A DNA stretch of 64,000 bases, taken from Kosmotoga arenicorallina S304. GTDB taxonomy: Bacteria; Thermotogota; Thermotogae; Petrotogales; Kosmotogaceae. Below, in pieces: positions 48,892-58,151 of the stretch. The notes below the pieces were generated by a model, which did no database searches, had not been told where the DNA came from, and was given only the letters and a program-made list of their open reading frames with translations. The DNA is taken from the NCBI RefSeq assembly GCF_001636545.1, contig NZ_JFHK01000020.1, positions 1-64,000 on the forward strand. Reading direction: 5' to 3'. The stretch's first letter is position 1; each line of letters begins with the position of its first letter. Both the position numbers and the translations under genes were made by a program.

Positions 48892-49863
48892 ATGAAAGCT
48901 GTATTTATTGAAAAACCATACAAAATAGTCATCAAAGAACTTGATGGCCCATCGAAAAAGCAAGGAGAAACTCTTATAGAAGTTCTGGCATGCGGGATTT
49001 GTGGTACAGATTTGAAGATTTTCAAAGGCGAAACGCTGGCAACTTATCCTCTCGTACCCGGGCATGAGATTGTAGGAAAAGTTGTGGATTCGGAAGAGTT
49101 CGAAAAGGGCATGCTTGTAACAGTTGATCCCAACAAATCCTGTGGTAAGTGTGAATATTGCCGTGAAGGAAAAGTGAACCTCTGCAAAAATCTCTCTGCT
49201 GTTGGCGTTACAAGAGCTGGAGGATTTGCTGAATTTTTAAGTGTTGACGATAGTCTGGTATACCCGCTAACACCTAACATATCGATAAAAACAGCTGTAT
49301 TCGCTGAACCTCTTTCCTGTATTATTAATGGTTTCAATGTTTCCGGCTTTAATTATGTTTCAGATATGGCAGTTATCGGTGGCGGGCCCATAGGTGCCAT
49401 TGTGGCAATGTTAGCTAAAAGATTTTCCGTAGGGAAAACAGTAATAGCAGAAACAAACAGCAAAAGGCGAGATTTTCTTGAAAGCAACTTCGCATTAGAA
49501 ACCACTGATTACCTCGACCCAAACAAACATCTTTTCGATGTGGTTTTCGACTGCACAGGAAACCCAAAAGGGATTGAAATTGCCGCTTCTTTGACCAAAA
49601 TGGGTGGAAGCACAGTGGTTTTTGGAGTAACAGCAAAAGGGGCAAAATCCTCTTTGGAAGCCTTTGAAGTTTACAGAAAAGAGTTGAGGATAACCGGCTC
49701 TTTCATCAACCCTTTCACCATGTCAAAAGCCGTAAAAATCCTCAATTCAGGGGAATTCAACTTCGATCCTTTGGTAACAAAGGAACTGTCTCTGGAAGAA
49801 ACGGTTAGCCATATCAATGGGGATAAAACCGCTGAAATGAAAGCAGTATGGATTAATTCCTGA
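48892..49863 (+). CDS. Zinc-dependent medium-chain dehydrogenase (polyol/threonine type)
   Basis: 323 residues. Catalytic zinc ligands: Cys in ACGICGTDLK (about 37) and GHE in VPGHEIVG (about 62). Structural zinc: CGKCEYCREGKVNLC (about 84-98). NAD-binding motif VIGGGPIGAIVAML (about 164-177), then FDCTGNPKGIE. The protein resembles sorbitol and threonine dehydrogenases. The substrate cannot be read. GGGAGTGA precedes the ATG. It has 36% or so of residues in common with the paralogue at 17100 by eye only, not computed. It is transcribed alone from a TATAAT promoter. Confidence 0.86.
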   Translation: MKAVFIEKPYKIVIKELDGPSKKQGETLIEVLACGICGTDLKIFKGETLATYPLVPGHEIVGKVVDSEEFEKGMLVTVDPNKSCGKCEYCREGKVNLCKNLSAVGVTRAGGFAEFLSVDDSLVYPLTPNISIKTAVFAEPLSCIINGFNVSGFNYVSDMAVIGGGPIGAIVAMLAKRFSVGKTVIAETNSKRRDFLESNFALETTDYLDPNKHLFDVVFDCTGNPKGIEIAASLTKMGGSTVVFGVTAKGAKSSLEAFEVYRKELRITGSFINPFTMSKAVKILNSGEFNFDPLVTKELSLEETVSHINGDKTAEMKAVWINS

Positions 49864-49929
49864 CCCCTGCTACTTATGAGCCAAGAAAGCATGAGATAAT
49901 AAATAAAACTAATATTTGGAGTGATTGCT

Positions 49930-50616
49930 TTGAAATACAGTATTGTATATTTTGATCTTGATCACACACTTTTTGATTTTGACAGGACCGAGAGAGAATC
50001 ACTTGAGGTTGTTTTGGAGAACGCATCTGTGGAAGCGACACCAGAGATGATCAAGAGGTATAAAGAGATAAATGCAACGTTATGGAGCGAGTTTTCAGGC
50101 GGAAAATACACCAAAGAGTTCATAGCTGTTGAACGTTTCAAGAGGTTTTTCAGTGAGTTCAAAGTTAACAGGATTTCGCCGGAAGAAGCGAGCACCTTGT
50201 TTGTTAAAGAGCTTTCGAAGAGAGGTTATTTCCTGCCCGGAGCCGAAGATTTTCTCAAAAAGCTGAAAGAAGCAGGCCAAAGAATGGCGGTTATTACTAA
50301 CGGCATTAAAAAAGTTCAGGAAAGCAGAAAACAAGTAGCTAAGCTGGAGCGTTTTTTTGAATTTTTGTTGACTTCAGAAGAAGCAGGAAAGCCCAAACCT
50401 TTCCCGGATATTTTTCATCTGGCCGCCAGTAAAAGCGGGGTTCCTCTTGAGGAGTCTGTGTATGTTGGTGACAATCTCGAAACGGATTATGCTGGTGCGA
50501 AAAATGCTGGAATTAATTTTATCCTCTATCAGCCAGAGCCTGTTGAAAAAACCAGCGGTCTCGATTTAAAGGTAGCTAGAAATTATGATGAACTTTTCGC
50601 ATTGCTTGCCGATTGA
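49930..50616 (+). CDS. HAD-superfamily phosphatase, YjjG-like nucleotidase
   Basis: 228 residues from a TTG at 49930 with GGAGTGAT upstream. A GTG 9 bp earlier is part of that site. HAD motif I is YFDLDHTLFDFD (about 7-18), motif II VITNG (about 121), Lys in EAGKPKPFPDIF (about 152-163) and motif III VYVGDNLETDYAGAKNAG (about 180-197). An all-helical cap lies between I and II. This pattern is that of the subfamily with pyrimidine nucleotidase YjjG and related phosphatases. It converges with the MFS gene, overlapping by 34 bp at the 3' ends. Confidence 0.87.
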   Translation: MKYSIVYFDLDHTLFDFDRTERESLEVVLENASVEATPEMIKRYKEINATLWSEFSGGKYTKEFIAVERFKRFFSEFKVNRISPEEASTLFVKELSKRGYFLPGAEDFLKKLKEAGQRMAVITNGIKKVQESRKQVAKLERFFEFLLTSEEAGKPKPFPDIFHLAASKSGVPLEESVYVGDNLETDYAGAKNAGINFILYQPEPVEKTSGLDLKVARNYDELFALLAD

Positions 50617-51827
50617 TCATCTATCTGTTTTAGCTTTGCAGGGATATATAACGACAGCATTCCAAGCCCCATTATAACCAGAGCCATACCAACGCTGAAT
50701 TTGTCCGCCAGAAGCCCTAATATAGGAGCGAGTGCAGCTCCAATTAGAGTTTTTAGCTGTGATTCGGCAGAAAGCCCCGAAGCCATTGTAGTATGCGCAA
50801 TGGTGTCGCTTAGATAAGCTATGTTCATAGGCCGCCTTGCGTTTTCAACAACAAAGAGCAAGATAAAGAGCAGAATAGATACGATTCTTAACGTGCCGCT
50901 ATCAAAGACCCCTGCTAAGATTATCGCAAAAGCCCCAAGTATGTAGGTAATATTGAGAGCCTTTTCTTTGCTTCCAAAGAGCTTTGAAACTTTCCAGGCG
51001 CTTCTTGAAGCATAGCTTGTAAGCAAATACAGAACGAAATACACTAACCCCACTACGATGGATGTGCGCTTCTGGGTTGAAAGGAATGTAAAGAGTGGCA
51101 ATGCCAGAGCTGTACTTTCGAGAATTGGCTGAAGATATTCTTTTACTGTTTTGTAGAAAGAGTCAAAAAGAGCTGAGTTGAATAGCCCTTTTAGCGAGTA
51201 GCGGTGTTTGAAGATCTGAAAGAAAGCCTTTATGGATTCCTCTTTGGAGGTTTTTTTGATATCCCCATCAAGAGCTTTAGGATACGTAGCAAGATTCAGC
51301 AGGTTGATAATGTAGGGAACAACAGCAACAAGAAAGACCATCTTATATGTTCCGCTGTAAAACACCAGTGCTGCTGCTATAAGGGAATTTATTGCAGAAC
51401 CCAGCTGAGAAAAAGACCTTGTGGCACCATAGTATTCGACTTTTTTGTCTTCCTGACCGGTAAGGCGCAGATATTCCAGAATCATCGCTTTGTGTGTTCC
51501 TGTCCTGAAAGCCTCTCCAAGGGCAAATAATACCATAGAGCCAATATACACGTAAAAATTAGGGAAAAAGTAAAAAGACAAAAAGGATACAATGTATGAA
51601 ACCATCGAAAGCACCATGGAAATGCGCCTGCCGTAAAGGTCAGCGATAATCCCTGTAGGCAGTTCCATGAAGTTTATAGCTATTTCTCTCACCGAAAAGA
51701 GGGTTCCTATTTGTAAAAAAGAGAGACCCTGTTCCCTGAAAAAGAGGATAATAAAGGGCTCAAAGAACCTGAGATTTTTAAGAAAGCCGTAGCTTGCAAA
51801 TTTCACAAACTGCGTATCCTTTTTCAA
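50583..51827 (-). CDS. Major facilitator superfamily transporter
   Basis: 414 residues from a TTG at 51827 (GGGGG 8 bp before). An upstream TTG 36 bp earlier overlaps engB and lacks a site. About twelve hydrophobic helices are seen. The loop GIIADLYGRRISMVLS after helix 2 is the MFS motif A, and LFGSKEKALN is the equivalent loop in the second half. It lies last in the lon-engB cluster and probably shares its mRNA. The substrate is unknown. Confidence 0.85.
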   Translation of the reverse strand: MKKDTQFVKFASYGFLKNLRFFEPFIILFFREQGLSFLQIGTLFSVREIAINFMELPTGIIADLYGRRISMVLSMVSYIVSFLSFYFFPNFYVYIGSMVLFALGEAFRTGTHKAMILEYLRLTGQEDKKVEYYGATRSFSQLGSAINSLIAAALVFYSGTYKMVFLVAVVPYIINLLNLATYPKALDGDIKKTSKEESIKAFFQIFKHRYSLKGLFNSALFDSFYKTVKEYLQPILESTALALPLFTFLSTQKRTSIVVGLVYFVLYLLTSYASRSAWKVSKLFGSKEKALNITYILGAFAIILAGVFDSGTLRIVSILLFILLFVVENARRPMNIAYLSDTIAHTTMASGLSAESQLKTLIGAALAPILGLLADKFSVGMALVIMGLGMLSLYIPAKLKQIDDQSASNAKSSS

Positions 51828-51852
51828 GCCGCCTACCCCCAAATAAGAGGCT

Positions 51853-52428
51853 CTATTTTCCAAAAAGTATATTTATCAATTCAGAGATCCCTTTTCTTGT
51901 TTTGGCGGAAACGGGCACGATAAGCGGAGAGCCCCATGTCTCTAATTCTTTCCTGAAACTATTTAACATCTTTGAGAGCTGATTTCCTGAGAGTTTGTCT
52001 GTCTTCGTGAGAACAGCGACAAAGGGAATAGAATAATACTGAATCCACTGGAGCATCTCCAGATCTTTTTTTTGAAGATTGTGCCTGGAGTCCAGCAACA
52101 GAGCAATAAGATTCAGATTTGGCCTTGATTTGAAGTAATCTGTAATTAACGCTTGCCAGCGCTTAATTTCCTGATGGGAAGCCTTTGCATAACCATAACC
52201 CGGTAAATCGACAAAAAAATGTTTTGAGTTGATCAAGTAGAAGTTTACAGAACGTGTTTTCCCTGGAGTTGAGCTTGTGTGGGCAAGCCCCCTCCTGAAT
52301 ATAGCATTCAGGAGGGTGGATTTTCCCACGTTTGACCTTCCTACAAAAGCTATTTCACGCTCTTTAGGCTCTGGGTAATCTCCGGGTTTGAACACTGTTT
52401 TGTACAATTCAACGGATTTTATGAGCAC
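51853..52428 (-). CDS. engB: Ribosome biogenesis GTPase EngB/YsxC
   Basis: 191 residues from a GTG that follows directly after the lon stop (TAGGTG); AAGGAGG is inside the lon end. G1 is GRSNVGKST (about 31-39), G2 T in SSTPGKTRSVNFY, G3 DLPGYGYA, G4 TKTDKL, and a C-terminal VSAKTRKGI. The features are those of YihA/EngB, required for 50S assembly. Its pairing with lon is common in bacteria. Confidence 0.94.
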   Translation of the reverse strand: MLIKSVELYKTVFKPGDYPEPKEREIAFVGRSNVGKSTLLNAIFRRGLAHTSSTPGKTRSVNFYLINSKHFFVDLPGYGYAKASHQEIKRWQALITDYFKSRPNLNLIALLLDSRHNLQKKDLEMLQWIQYYSIPFVAVLTKTDKLSGNQLSKMLNSFRKELETWGSPLIVPVSAKTRKGISELINILFGK

Positions 52429-54786
52429 CTAAATCAGAGCCTCCTTGAGCACTTCATCAACTTCGTTTACAAATACGAATTTCAATGCTCCCTTTATTTC
52501 ATCAGGGACTTTCTCGAGGTCTTTTTTGTTTGCCTTTGGCAATATTACAGTTTTTATACCAGCCCTGTAAGCGGCCATGAGCTTTTCTTTCAATCCACCA
52601 ATGGGAAGGACCTTTCCCCTGAGCGTTATTTCACCCGTCATGGCAACATCATGCCTTACAGGACGTTTAGTCACAGCTGAAATTATTGCGGTCAGCAATG
52701 TTATTCCTGCCGAAGGCCCATCTTTTGGGACAGCGCCTTCGGGCACATGTATATGGAAATCGGTGTTTTCAAAAAACCCGTTGTATTTCTTCTGGTTACA
52801 CTCTTTGCGTGCAAGGCTGAGGGCTATTTGAGCAGATTCTTTCATTACATCTCCAAGTTGACCTGTTGTGATGAATTTGCCTTTTCCACCCGGCACAGGC
52901 AGGACTTCTATATACATGATTTCACCACCAACAGCTGTCCAGGCAAGCCCTGTAACAACACCGACCTCCGGTTTTTTTCTAAAGTCGCTATCAGCAAACC
53001 GTGGGACTCCAAGGAATTCTTCAAGGTTCTTTATGCTAACTTTTACGCTTTTGGCACCTTCTGAAAGTCTTAAAGCTGCACGCCTTATAACCTTTGCAAG
53101 GCTCCTGTCAAGTTTCCGGACACCAGCTTCCCTTGTGTATTCACGGATAATTCTCTTTATAGCGCTCTGAGTGATACTCACCTTTTTGTTGTTGAGAGAG
53201 TACTCTTCATAAAGCTTTGGAAGAATATAGTCTTTGGCGATATGTAATTTTTCGGTATCAGTGTAACCCGCGATCTCGATTACTTCCATTCTGTCCAGTA
53301 AAGCAGGCGGTATTGTATAAAGCACATTTGCTGTGGTTACAAAGAGAACCTTCGATAGGTCAAAGGGCAGCTCAAGAAAGTGGTCAGTAAAGCTGCTATT
53401 TTGCTCAGGGTCAAGTACTTCAAGGAGAGCCGATGCCGGGTCGCCTTGAAAGCTGATGCCCATTTTATCCACTTCATCTAGTACGATTACTGGATTTTTT
53501 ACACCGAGTTTGCTTATTGTCTGGATAATCCTTCCCGGTAGAGCTCCCACATATGTTCTGCGATGTCCTCTGATTTCAGCCTCATCGCGCATGCCGCCCA
53601 GAGAGATCCTTCCGAATTTTCTGCCCATTGATTCAGCGATAGACCTTCCAAGGGAGGTTTTCCCCACACCCGGTGGCCCTACAAGGCAGAGTATGGGCGC
53701 TCTTAGATTTTCAGAGAACTTTCTTGCAGCCAAAAATTCAAGAATGCGTTCTTTGACATCCTCGAGCCCGTAATGATTCTTATCGAGGAATTTCCTTACT
53801 TTCAGGATATCGATATTGTCGCCGGTTTCCTCGTACCATGGGAGCTTTAGTATCCAATCGAGGTAGGTTCTTATTACGGTTGCCTCTGCTGAATATGGAG
53901 ACATCTTTTCCAACCTTGCGATTTCATGTTCCGCTTTTTCGATTACCTCCTTTGGATACTTCCCTGTTGCGAGCATCTCTTTGAGCTCTTTTATTTCGGC
54001 GTCTTCCTCGCCTTCGAGCTCTTCCTGAATGGCTCTCATTTTTTCCCTGAGGTAATACTCTTTTTGGTTCTGTTCGATTTTTTCTTTGACCCTCCGCTCG
54101 AGTTCTTCTTCAAGCGAAAGTATTTCGACTTCACGAGTGAGAAGTTCCATTAACAATTCCAGCCTTTTTCGTGGCGAAACCTCTTCCAGCAATGCTTGTT
54201 TCTCTTCGAGCTTTAAGGGGAGGATAGAAGCTACGAAGTCAGCGAATTTATCCGGGTTTGAGGTATCGTCTAAGGCAAGCGTCGCCTCATCCGGAAAGCG
54301 CCTGCTAAGGTTGACATATTTCAAAGCAAGCTCTCTTACTTTCCTTATAAGGGCTTCAAGAGTTTTGGTGGCTTTGAACCTCGGTTTCATTACTTCAACC
54401 TTTAACATAAAAGCCCTTTCTTGCTCTATGACCTCCACGGTTTTTGCCCTTACCAATCCTTCAACCAATATCTTGTAGTTCCCATCGGGCATTTTCATGA
54501 GCTGAACAATTTTTACCACTGTCCCGACTTTGTACAGGTCATCGGCGGACGGATTTTCTTCTTTTATATCTTTCTGCGAAACCAAAAAGAGCAGCTGGTT
54601 GAATTTTGCAATAGACTCCTCCAGAGCGGTGAGGGATTTTTCGCGTCCCACGTACAGCGGCATCACTGCTGATGGGTATATAAGCATGTTTGTTCTTGTG
54701 GCTATTGCGGGCAAGATTTTAGGTATAGCCACTTTCTTGTCTGAACCGCTTGCGGCTTCTTCGAGTATCTGGAATTTTTGACTCAC
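52429..54786 (-). CDS. lon: ATP-dependent protease Lon
   Basis: 785 residues. The N-terminal LAN domain (about 20-210) is followed by a coiled coil and the AAA+ module. Walker A is GPPGVGKTSL (about 363-372), Walker B PVIVLDEVDKM, and sensor regions follow. The protease domain has GPSAGITL with the catalytic Ser (about 683) and LPIGGLKEKLMAAYRAG with the catalytic Lys (about 726). The start is GTG with AGGAGGTGAAAG. It degrades damaged and regulatory proteins in the cytoplasm. It lies downstream of tsaE by 4 bp. Confidence 0.96.
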   Translation of the reverse strand: MSQKFQILEEAASGSDKKVAIPKILPAIATRTNMLIYPSAVMPLYVGREKSLTALEESIAKFNQLLFLVSQKDIKEENPSADDLYKVGTVVKIVQLMKMPDGNYKILVEGLVRAKTVEVIEQERAFMLKVEVMKPRFKATKTLEALIRKVRELALKYVNLSRRFPDEATLALDDTSNPDKFADFVASILPLKLEEKQALLEEVSPRKRLELLMELLTREVEILSLEEELERRVKEKIEQNQKEYYLREKMRAIQEELEGEEDAEIKELKEMLATGKYPKEVIEKAEHEIARLEKMSPYSAEATVIRTYLDWILKLPWYEETGDNIDILKVRKFLDKNHYGLEDVKERILEFLAARKFSENLRAPILCLVGPPGVGKTSLGRSIAESMGRKFGRISLGGMRDEAEIRGHRRTYVGALPGRIIQTISKLGVKNPVIVLDEVDKMGISFQGDPASALLEVLDPEQNSSFTDHFLELPFDLSKVLFVTTANVLYTIPPALLDRMEVIEIAGYTDTEKLHIAKDYILPKLYEEYSLNNKKVSITQSAIKRIIREYTREAGVRKLDRSLAKVIRRAALRLSEGAKSVKVSIKNLEEFLGVPRFADSDFRKKPEVGVVTGLAWTAVGGEIMYIEVLPVPGGKGKFITTGQLGDVMKESAQIALSLARKECNQKKYNGFFENTDFHIHVPEGAVPKDGPSAGITLLTAIISAVTKRPVRHDVAMTGEITLRGKVLPIGGLKEKLMAAYRAGIKTVILPKANKKDLEKVPDEIKGALKFVFVNEVDEVLKEALI

Positions 54787-54790
54787 GCTT

Positions 54791-55315
54791 TCACCTCCTA
54801 TCAGTGCTATGAGTTTTGTCTTTGTCCCTTTTAAGGTCTGAAAGAATCTCAGCCAGGATATGGGTGAGCCTTTCCGAGTGAGTTTCTATTTTCAGTTTTC
54901 TTTTCAACTCATTCTCATAGTATAGACATATTTTTAGCGTTTCTGTTCTTGAAATCTTTAGCTTTTCAGGCCACTCAATAGCGAGAATTGAATTTTCATC
55001 GAGCAATTCCTCAAACCCCAAATCCTCTATTTCATCTTCACTATCGAGTCTGTAAAAATCAGCATGAATGAGCTGTAACCGGGGGCCGGGATACATGTTA
55101 ACAAGCGTGAAAGTGGGGCTTCTTACATAATCAGGAGCAATGCCCATGCCCTCAGCCAGCCCTTTCACAAAAGTGGTTTTGCCTGTTCCGAGATTCCCAT
55201 AAAGTAGCAAAATCTCTCCGCCTGTAAGGTTTAATCCCAGGAGTTTGCCTATTTTTCTTAAAGTTATTTCGTCTATGTTTCCCAGTTCATAGATCTTTTT
55301 ATCGCTTCTTTCCAC
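54791..55315 (-). CDS. tsaE: tRNA threonylcarbamoyladenosine biosynthesis ATPase TsaE
   Basis: 174 residues. Walker A YGNLGTGKTTFVKGLAEGMGI (about 39-59), the RSPTFTLVNMYPG switch and the DFYRLDSEDEIEDLGFEELL block are the TsaE signatures, with ILAIEWPEKL near the Walker B equivalent. TsaE works with TsaB and TsaD in t6A tRNA modification. The GTG start lies inside the end of glpK, with a 43-bp overlap, which makes translational coupling likely. A tail of about 30 basic residues follows the core. Confidence 0.92.
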   Translation of the reverse strand: MERSDKKIYELGNIDEITLRKIGKLLGLNLTGGEILLLYGNLGTGKTTFVKGLAEGMGIAPDYVRSPTFTLVNMYPGPRLQLIHADFYRLDSEDEIEDLGFEELLDENSILAIEWPEKLKISRTETLKICLYYENELKRKLKIETHSERLTHILAEILSDLKRDKDKTHSTDRR

Positions 55316-56733
55316 CTGTGATATTCTTCCTCCATTTCCCGACCCTTTGGTGTGAATTCTATCTCTGTCTTTCTTTTGTCTTTCAGAGATGATTCATCCC
55401 AGAGTCCCACTGCGATTCCGGCGAGCATAGCAGCCCCAAGAGCCGTTGTCTCCTTAATCAAGGACCTATCTACCGGAATTCCCAGTATTCTTGATTGCAA
55501 ATCCATGAGAAAATTATTGCGTGTCATGCCTCCATCTACCAGTAACCTCTTTATTTTTATGCCAGTTTCCTTTTCCATGAGTTCCACTATGTCTCTCGTC
55601 CTGAAAGCAACGTATTCTAAAACGGCCCTTACAATATGGGCTTTTGTCGTTCCGCGAGTTAATCCCACGAACAACCCGCGAGCTGTTGAATCCCAATAAG
55701 GTGCACCCAGCCCTGCAAGAGCACCAGAAAAGTATACCCCACCATTGTTTTCTGCTTGTTTTGCAAGTGTTTCAGTTTCCTCAGCCGTTGATATTATTCC
55801 CAGGCCATCTCTTAGCCATTTGACAAGTGCTCCCGATGCGAAGATAGACCCCTCCACAGCATAGGTAATCTCGTTTTTTATCTTCCAGCCAATAGTCGTC
55901 AGGAGCCCATTTCTGGAGAATTTCGGTGCATTTCCTGTGTTCATCAGAAGGAAAGACCCCGTTCCGTAAGTGCATTTCATGTCTCCGGGGTTAAAAGCGC
56001 TTTGACCAAAAAGAGAAGCCTGCTGGTCACCTGCTATTCCCCCGATAATAGGACCATAGATAGAACTGCAAAGCTGTGCAGAAGAGTCCACCACTTTTGG
56101 CAGGAACTCACGTTTTATAGAAAACAAATCAAGCAATTCCTGATCCCAGTCAAGCTCATTTATGTTAAAGAGCATGGTTCTCGAAGCGTTCGAATAATCG
56201 GTAATGTGCATCTTTTCTGGCGTTAAATTCCAGATTAACCATGAATCTATCGTGCCGAATCTTAGAGTTCCTCGCTCTGCTGCGGCTTTCACTTCTTGAA
56301 CATTTTCGAGCATCCATTCCATTTTAGTTGCCGAAAAATAAGGATCGGGTCTTAGCCCGGTTTTTGAATGAATTAGTTCTTCATGGCTTTTTTTCAATTC
56401 TTCAGCTCGGTTGCTTGTCCGCCTGCATTGCCATACAATTGCGTTGTAAAGAGCTTTACCGCTTTCAGCATCCCATGCAACCACAGTTTCTCTCTGGTTT
56501 GTAATGCCTATGGCTTCAATTTCTTTGAAAGAAATCCGTGCATCTTTTACCGCTTTTTCGATGCAGGACATGGCGGTAAGAACTATATCATTGGGGTTGT
56601 GCTCGACCCATCCGGGCTTTGGATAAATCTGCTCAAATTCTTCCTGCGCTACCGCGACCTGATAGAGTTCTTCGTCGAAAAGTATTGCCCTGGTGCTGCT
56701 AGTCCCCTGATCGATTGTTAGAACGTAACCCAT
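55273..56733 (-). CDS. glpK: Glycerol kinase
   Basis: 486 residues, close to the usual 495-500. FGGY-family signatures are IDQGTSSTRAILFD (residues about 7-20), GITNQRETVVAWD, NAIVWQCRRT, IDSWLIWNLT, GIAGDQQASLFGQ and YGTGSFLLMNTG. LLVDGGMTRNNFLMDLQSRILG follows in the C-terminal domain. It makes glycerol 3-phosphate in the cytosol. No glycerol facilitator or dehydrogenase is adjacent. The start has GGGGTGATC. The next gene upstream is the DUF362-ferredoxin gene on the same strand, 4 bp away. Confidence 0.96.
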   Translation of the reverse strand: MGYVLTIDQGTSSTRAILFDEELYQVAVAQEEFEQIYPKPGWVEHNPNDIVLTAMSCIEKAVKDARISFKEIEAIGITNQRETVVAWDAESGKALYNAIVWQCRRTSNRAEELKKSHEELIHSKTGLRPDPYFSATKMEWMLENVQEVKAAAERGTLRFGTIDSWLIWNLTPEKMHITDYSNASRTMLFNINELDWDQELLDLFSIKREFLPKVVDSSAQLCSSIYGPIIGGIAGDQQASLFGQSAFNPGDMKCTYGTGSFLLMNTGNAPKFSRNGLLTTIGWKIKNEITYAVEGSIFASGALVKWLRDGLGIISTAEETETLAKQAENNGGVYFSGALAGLGAPYWDSTARGLFVGLTRGTTKAHIVRAVLEYVAFRTRDIVELMEKETGIKIKRLLVDGGMTRNNFLMDLQSRILGIPVDRSLIKETTALGAAMLAGIAVGLWDESSLKDKRKTEIEFTPKGREMEEEYHRWKEAIKRSMNWET

Positions 56734-56737
56734 TTGA

Positions 56738-57799
56738 TCACCCCTGTAAAATAAATTTCCTTTTCAGCTTTATTGCGTCGTATTGGCAAACCTCATGACA
56801 AACGTAGCATTTTATGCATTTTGAATAATCAATCTTCTGTTTCTCAATTGAAATAGCTGAAGCAGGACATCGCATTTCGCATTCTTTGCACCTGATGCAA
56901 TTTCTTCCGTCAATGAAAGGAACTCTTGATACTAATCTTGAAAGCAAAGAAGATTTGCTTATTAACCGGATTCCATCAGGAAGCTTTAAATGTATTGGTT
57001 TTGGAGAATCTCCTTGCAATTCATATTTCGGAGTAATTCCCAGCCTTCTGGCATAAAAAATCGTCGGGACCATTTCAGCGGGGACCTCGTACAGCTGAGA
57101 AATGGCATCATCCAGAGCGAACCCGTTTTTGCTGACTGCGACGATTCCAAAGTTTACCGCTTTCCCATTGGCAGGTCCATTTCCATGCATTCCTACTACA
57201 CCATCGAGAATGTTTAACTTCGGATTTATAATTTCATGAAGCTCAATAAGCATCTTCGCGAAGCTTTCCCTTGAAACTGCCTTTATATGCCAGAGCTGCT
57301 TTCCCGAACCCACTATACAACCAAAAGTATTTTTCACTGCCAGAGTTAAAGTCATGAGTGAATGCGTTTTCAACTTTGGCAGATTTACAACGGAATCCGC
57401 CTCCAGCACCTGCTTGGCTATTTTGAATTCTCTCCGGGTATTGTAAGAGGTTTCTGATTTTTTGGGATCGGTGAACGTTACAAGTTCAACCCCATATTTT
57501 TTGCAGACCTCTTCGATGCCGCTTTTAGCAGCAGCTTTCCGGGTGTTGCCACTTACAGGGCTATCGCCAACAGATAAACGCAATCCCATATCCTGAAAGA
57601 GCTCTATAACTGCTGAAAGAAAAAGGGGATGTGTAGTTACAGCGGCTTCAGGCTCTCTCCCGGTTAGCAAATTCGGTTTCAGAAGAACTTTTTCACCCCT
57701 TGTAAAAAGGTTTTCAATCCCCAGATTTTCAAAACTTTCCTGGAGCTTTTCCTTTACGAATGAATAATCCGGACAGCGCTTAATTATCACTCTGGTCAT
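56738..57799 (-). CDS. DUF362 protein with two [4Fe-4S] ferredoxin sites
   Basis: 353 residues from the ATG at 57799. An earlier ATG has no site. The DUF362 part (about 1-270) contains VLLKPNLL and VGDSPVSG. LPKLKTHSLMTLTLAVKNTFGCIVG follows, and DGVVGMHGNGPANGKAVNFGIV completes the conserved core. The C-terminus holds two clusters, CIRCKECEMRCPASAI and CIKCYVCHEVCQYDAI, each C-x2-C-x2-C-x3-C. It is probably an electron-transfer partner or an unknown redox enzyme. It overlaps the small upstream gene by 20 bp and lies 4 bp before glpK. Confidence 0.85.
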   Translation of the reverse strand: MTRVIIKRCPDYSFVKEKLQESFENLGIENLFTRGEKVLLKPNLLTGREPEAAVTTHPLFLSAVIELFQDMGLRLSVGDSPVSGNTRKAAAKSGIEEVCKKYGVELVTFTDPKKSETSYNTRREFKIAKQVLEADSVVNLPKLKTHSLMTLTLAVKNTFGCIVGSGKQLWHIKAVSRESFAKMLIELHEIINPKLNILDGVVGMHGNGPANGKAVNFGIVAVSKNGFALDDAISQLYEVPAEMVPTIFYARRLGITPKYELQGDSPKPIHLKLPDGIRLISKSSLLSRLVSRVPFIDGRNCIRCKECEMRCPASAISIEKQKIDYSKCIKCYVCHEVCQYDAIKLKRKFILQG

Positions 57800-58079
57800 G
57801 CTTTCCGTTCTCCACATTATTTTTTTGATCTTTGGGGTATATTACCCTTTTTTTTCGGTGCCTGTCATCTATGACACACTTTACGCCTTCTGGGAGCTCA
57901 AAGATATTTTTGGAGAGCACCTCGATTATTAGATCTTCAGGAAGCGAAGTGATAACCCACAGATCGCTTAGATAGATCCTTTCAGCGCTTCTTATCGGTG
58001 CCTTTTGTAATGCCGAGGCGATACCCTTTACCAGGCTTTCTTCTATTTTTGGTTTTTCATTGTTTGGTTCAAGATTCAT
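57780..58079 (-). CDS. Small hypothetical protein
   Basis: 99 residues with a good GGAGGTGC site before ATG. The core APIRSAERIYLSDLWVITSLPEDLIIEVLSKNIFELPEGVKCVIDDRHRKKRVIYP may be an alpha/beta domain. The charged C-terminal tail overlaps the next gene. It is not recognised. It opens the minus-strand cluster that ends with the MFS gene at 50583 and lies opposite the M20 amidohydrolase. Confidence 0.6.
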   Translation of the reverse strand: MNLEPNNEKPKIEESLVKGIASALQKAPIRSAERIYLSDLWVITSLPEDLIIEVLSKNIFELPEGVKCVIDDRHRKKRVIYPKDQKNNVENGKHDQSDN

Positions 58080-58151
58080 AAAGCACCTCCATGTTGAGGG
58101 TAGTTTTTGTGCTATATTGTTACTAGCTCGATAATAATTATACCTTAAAAG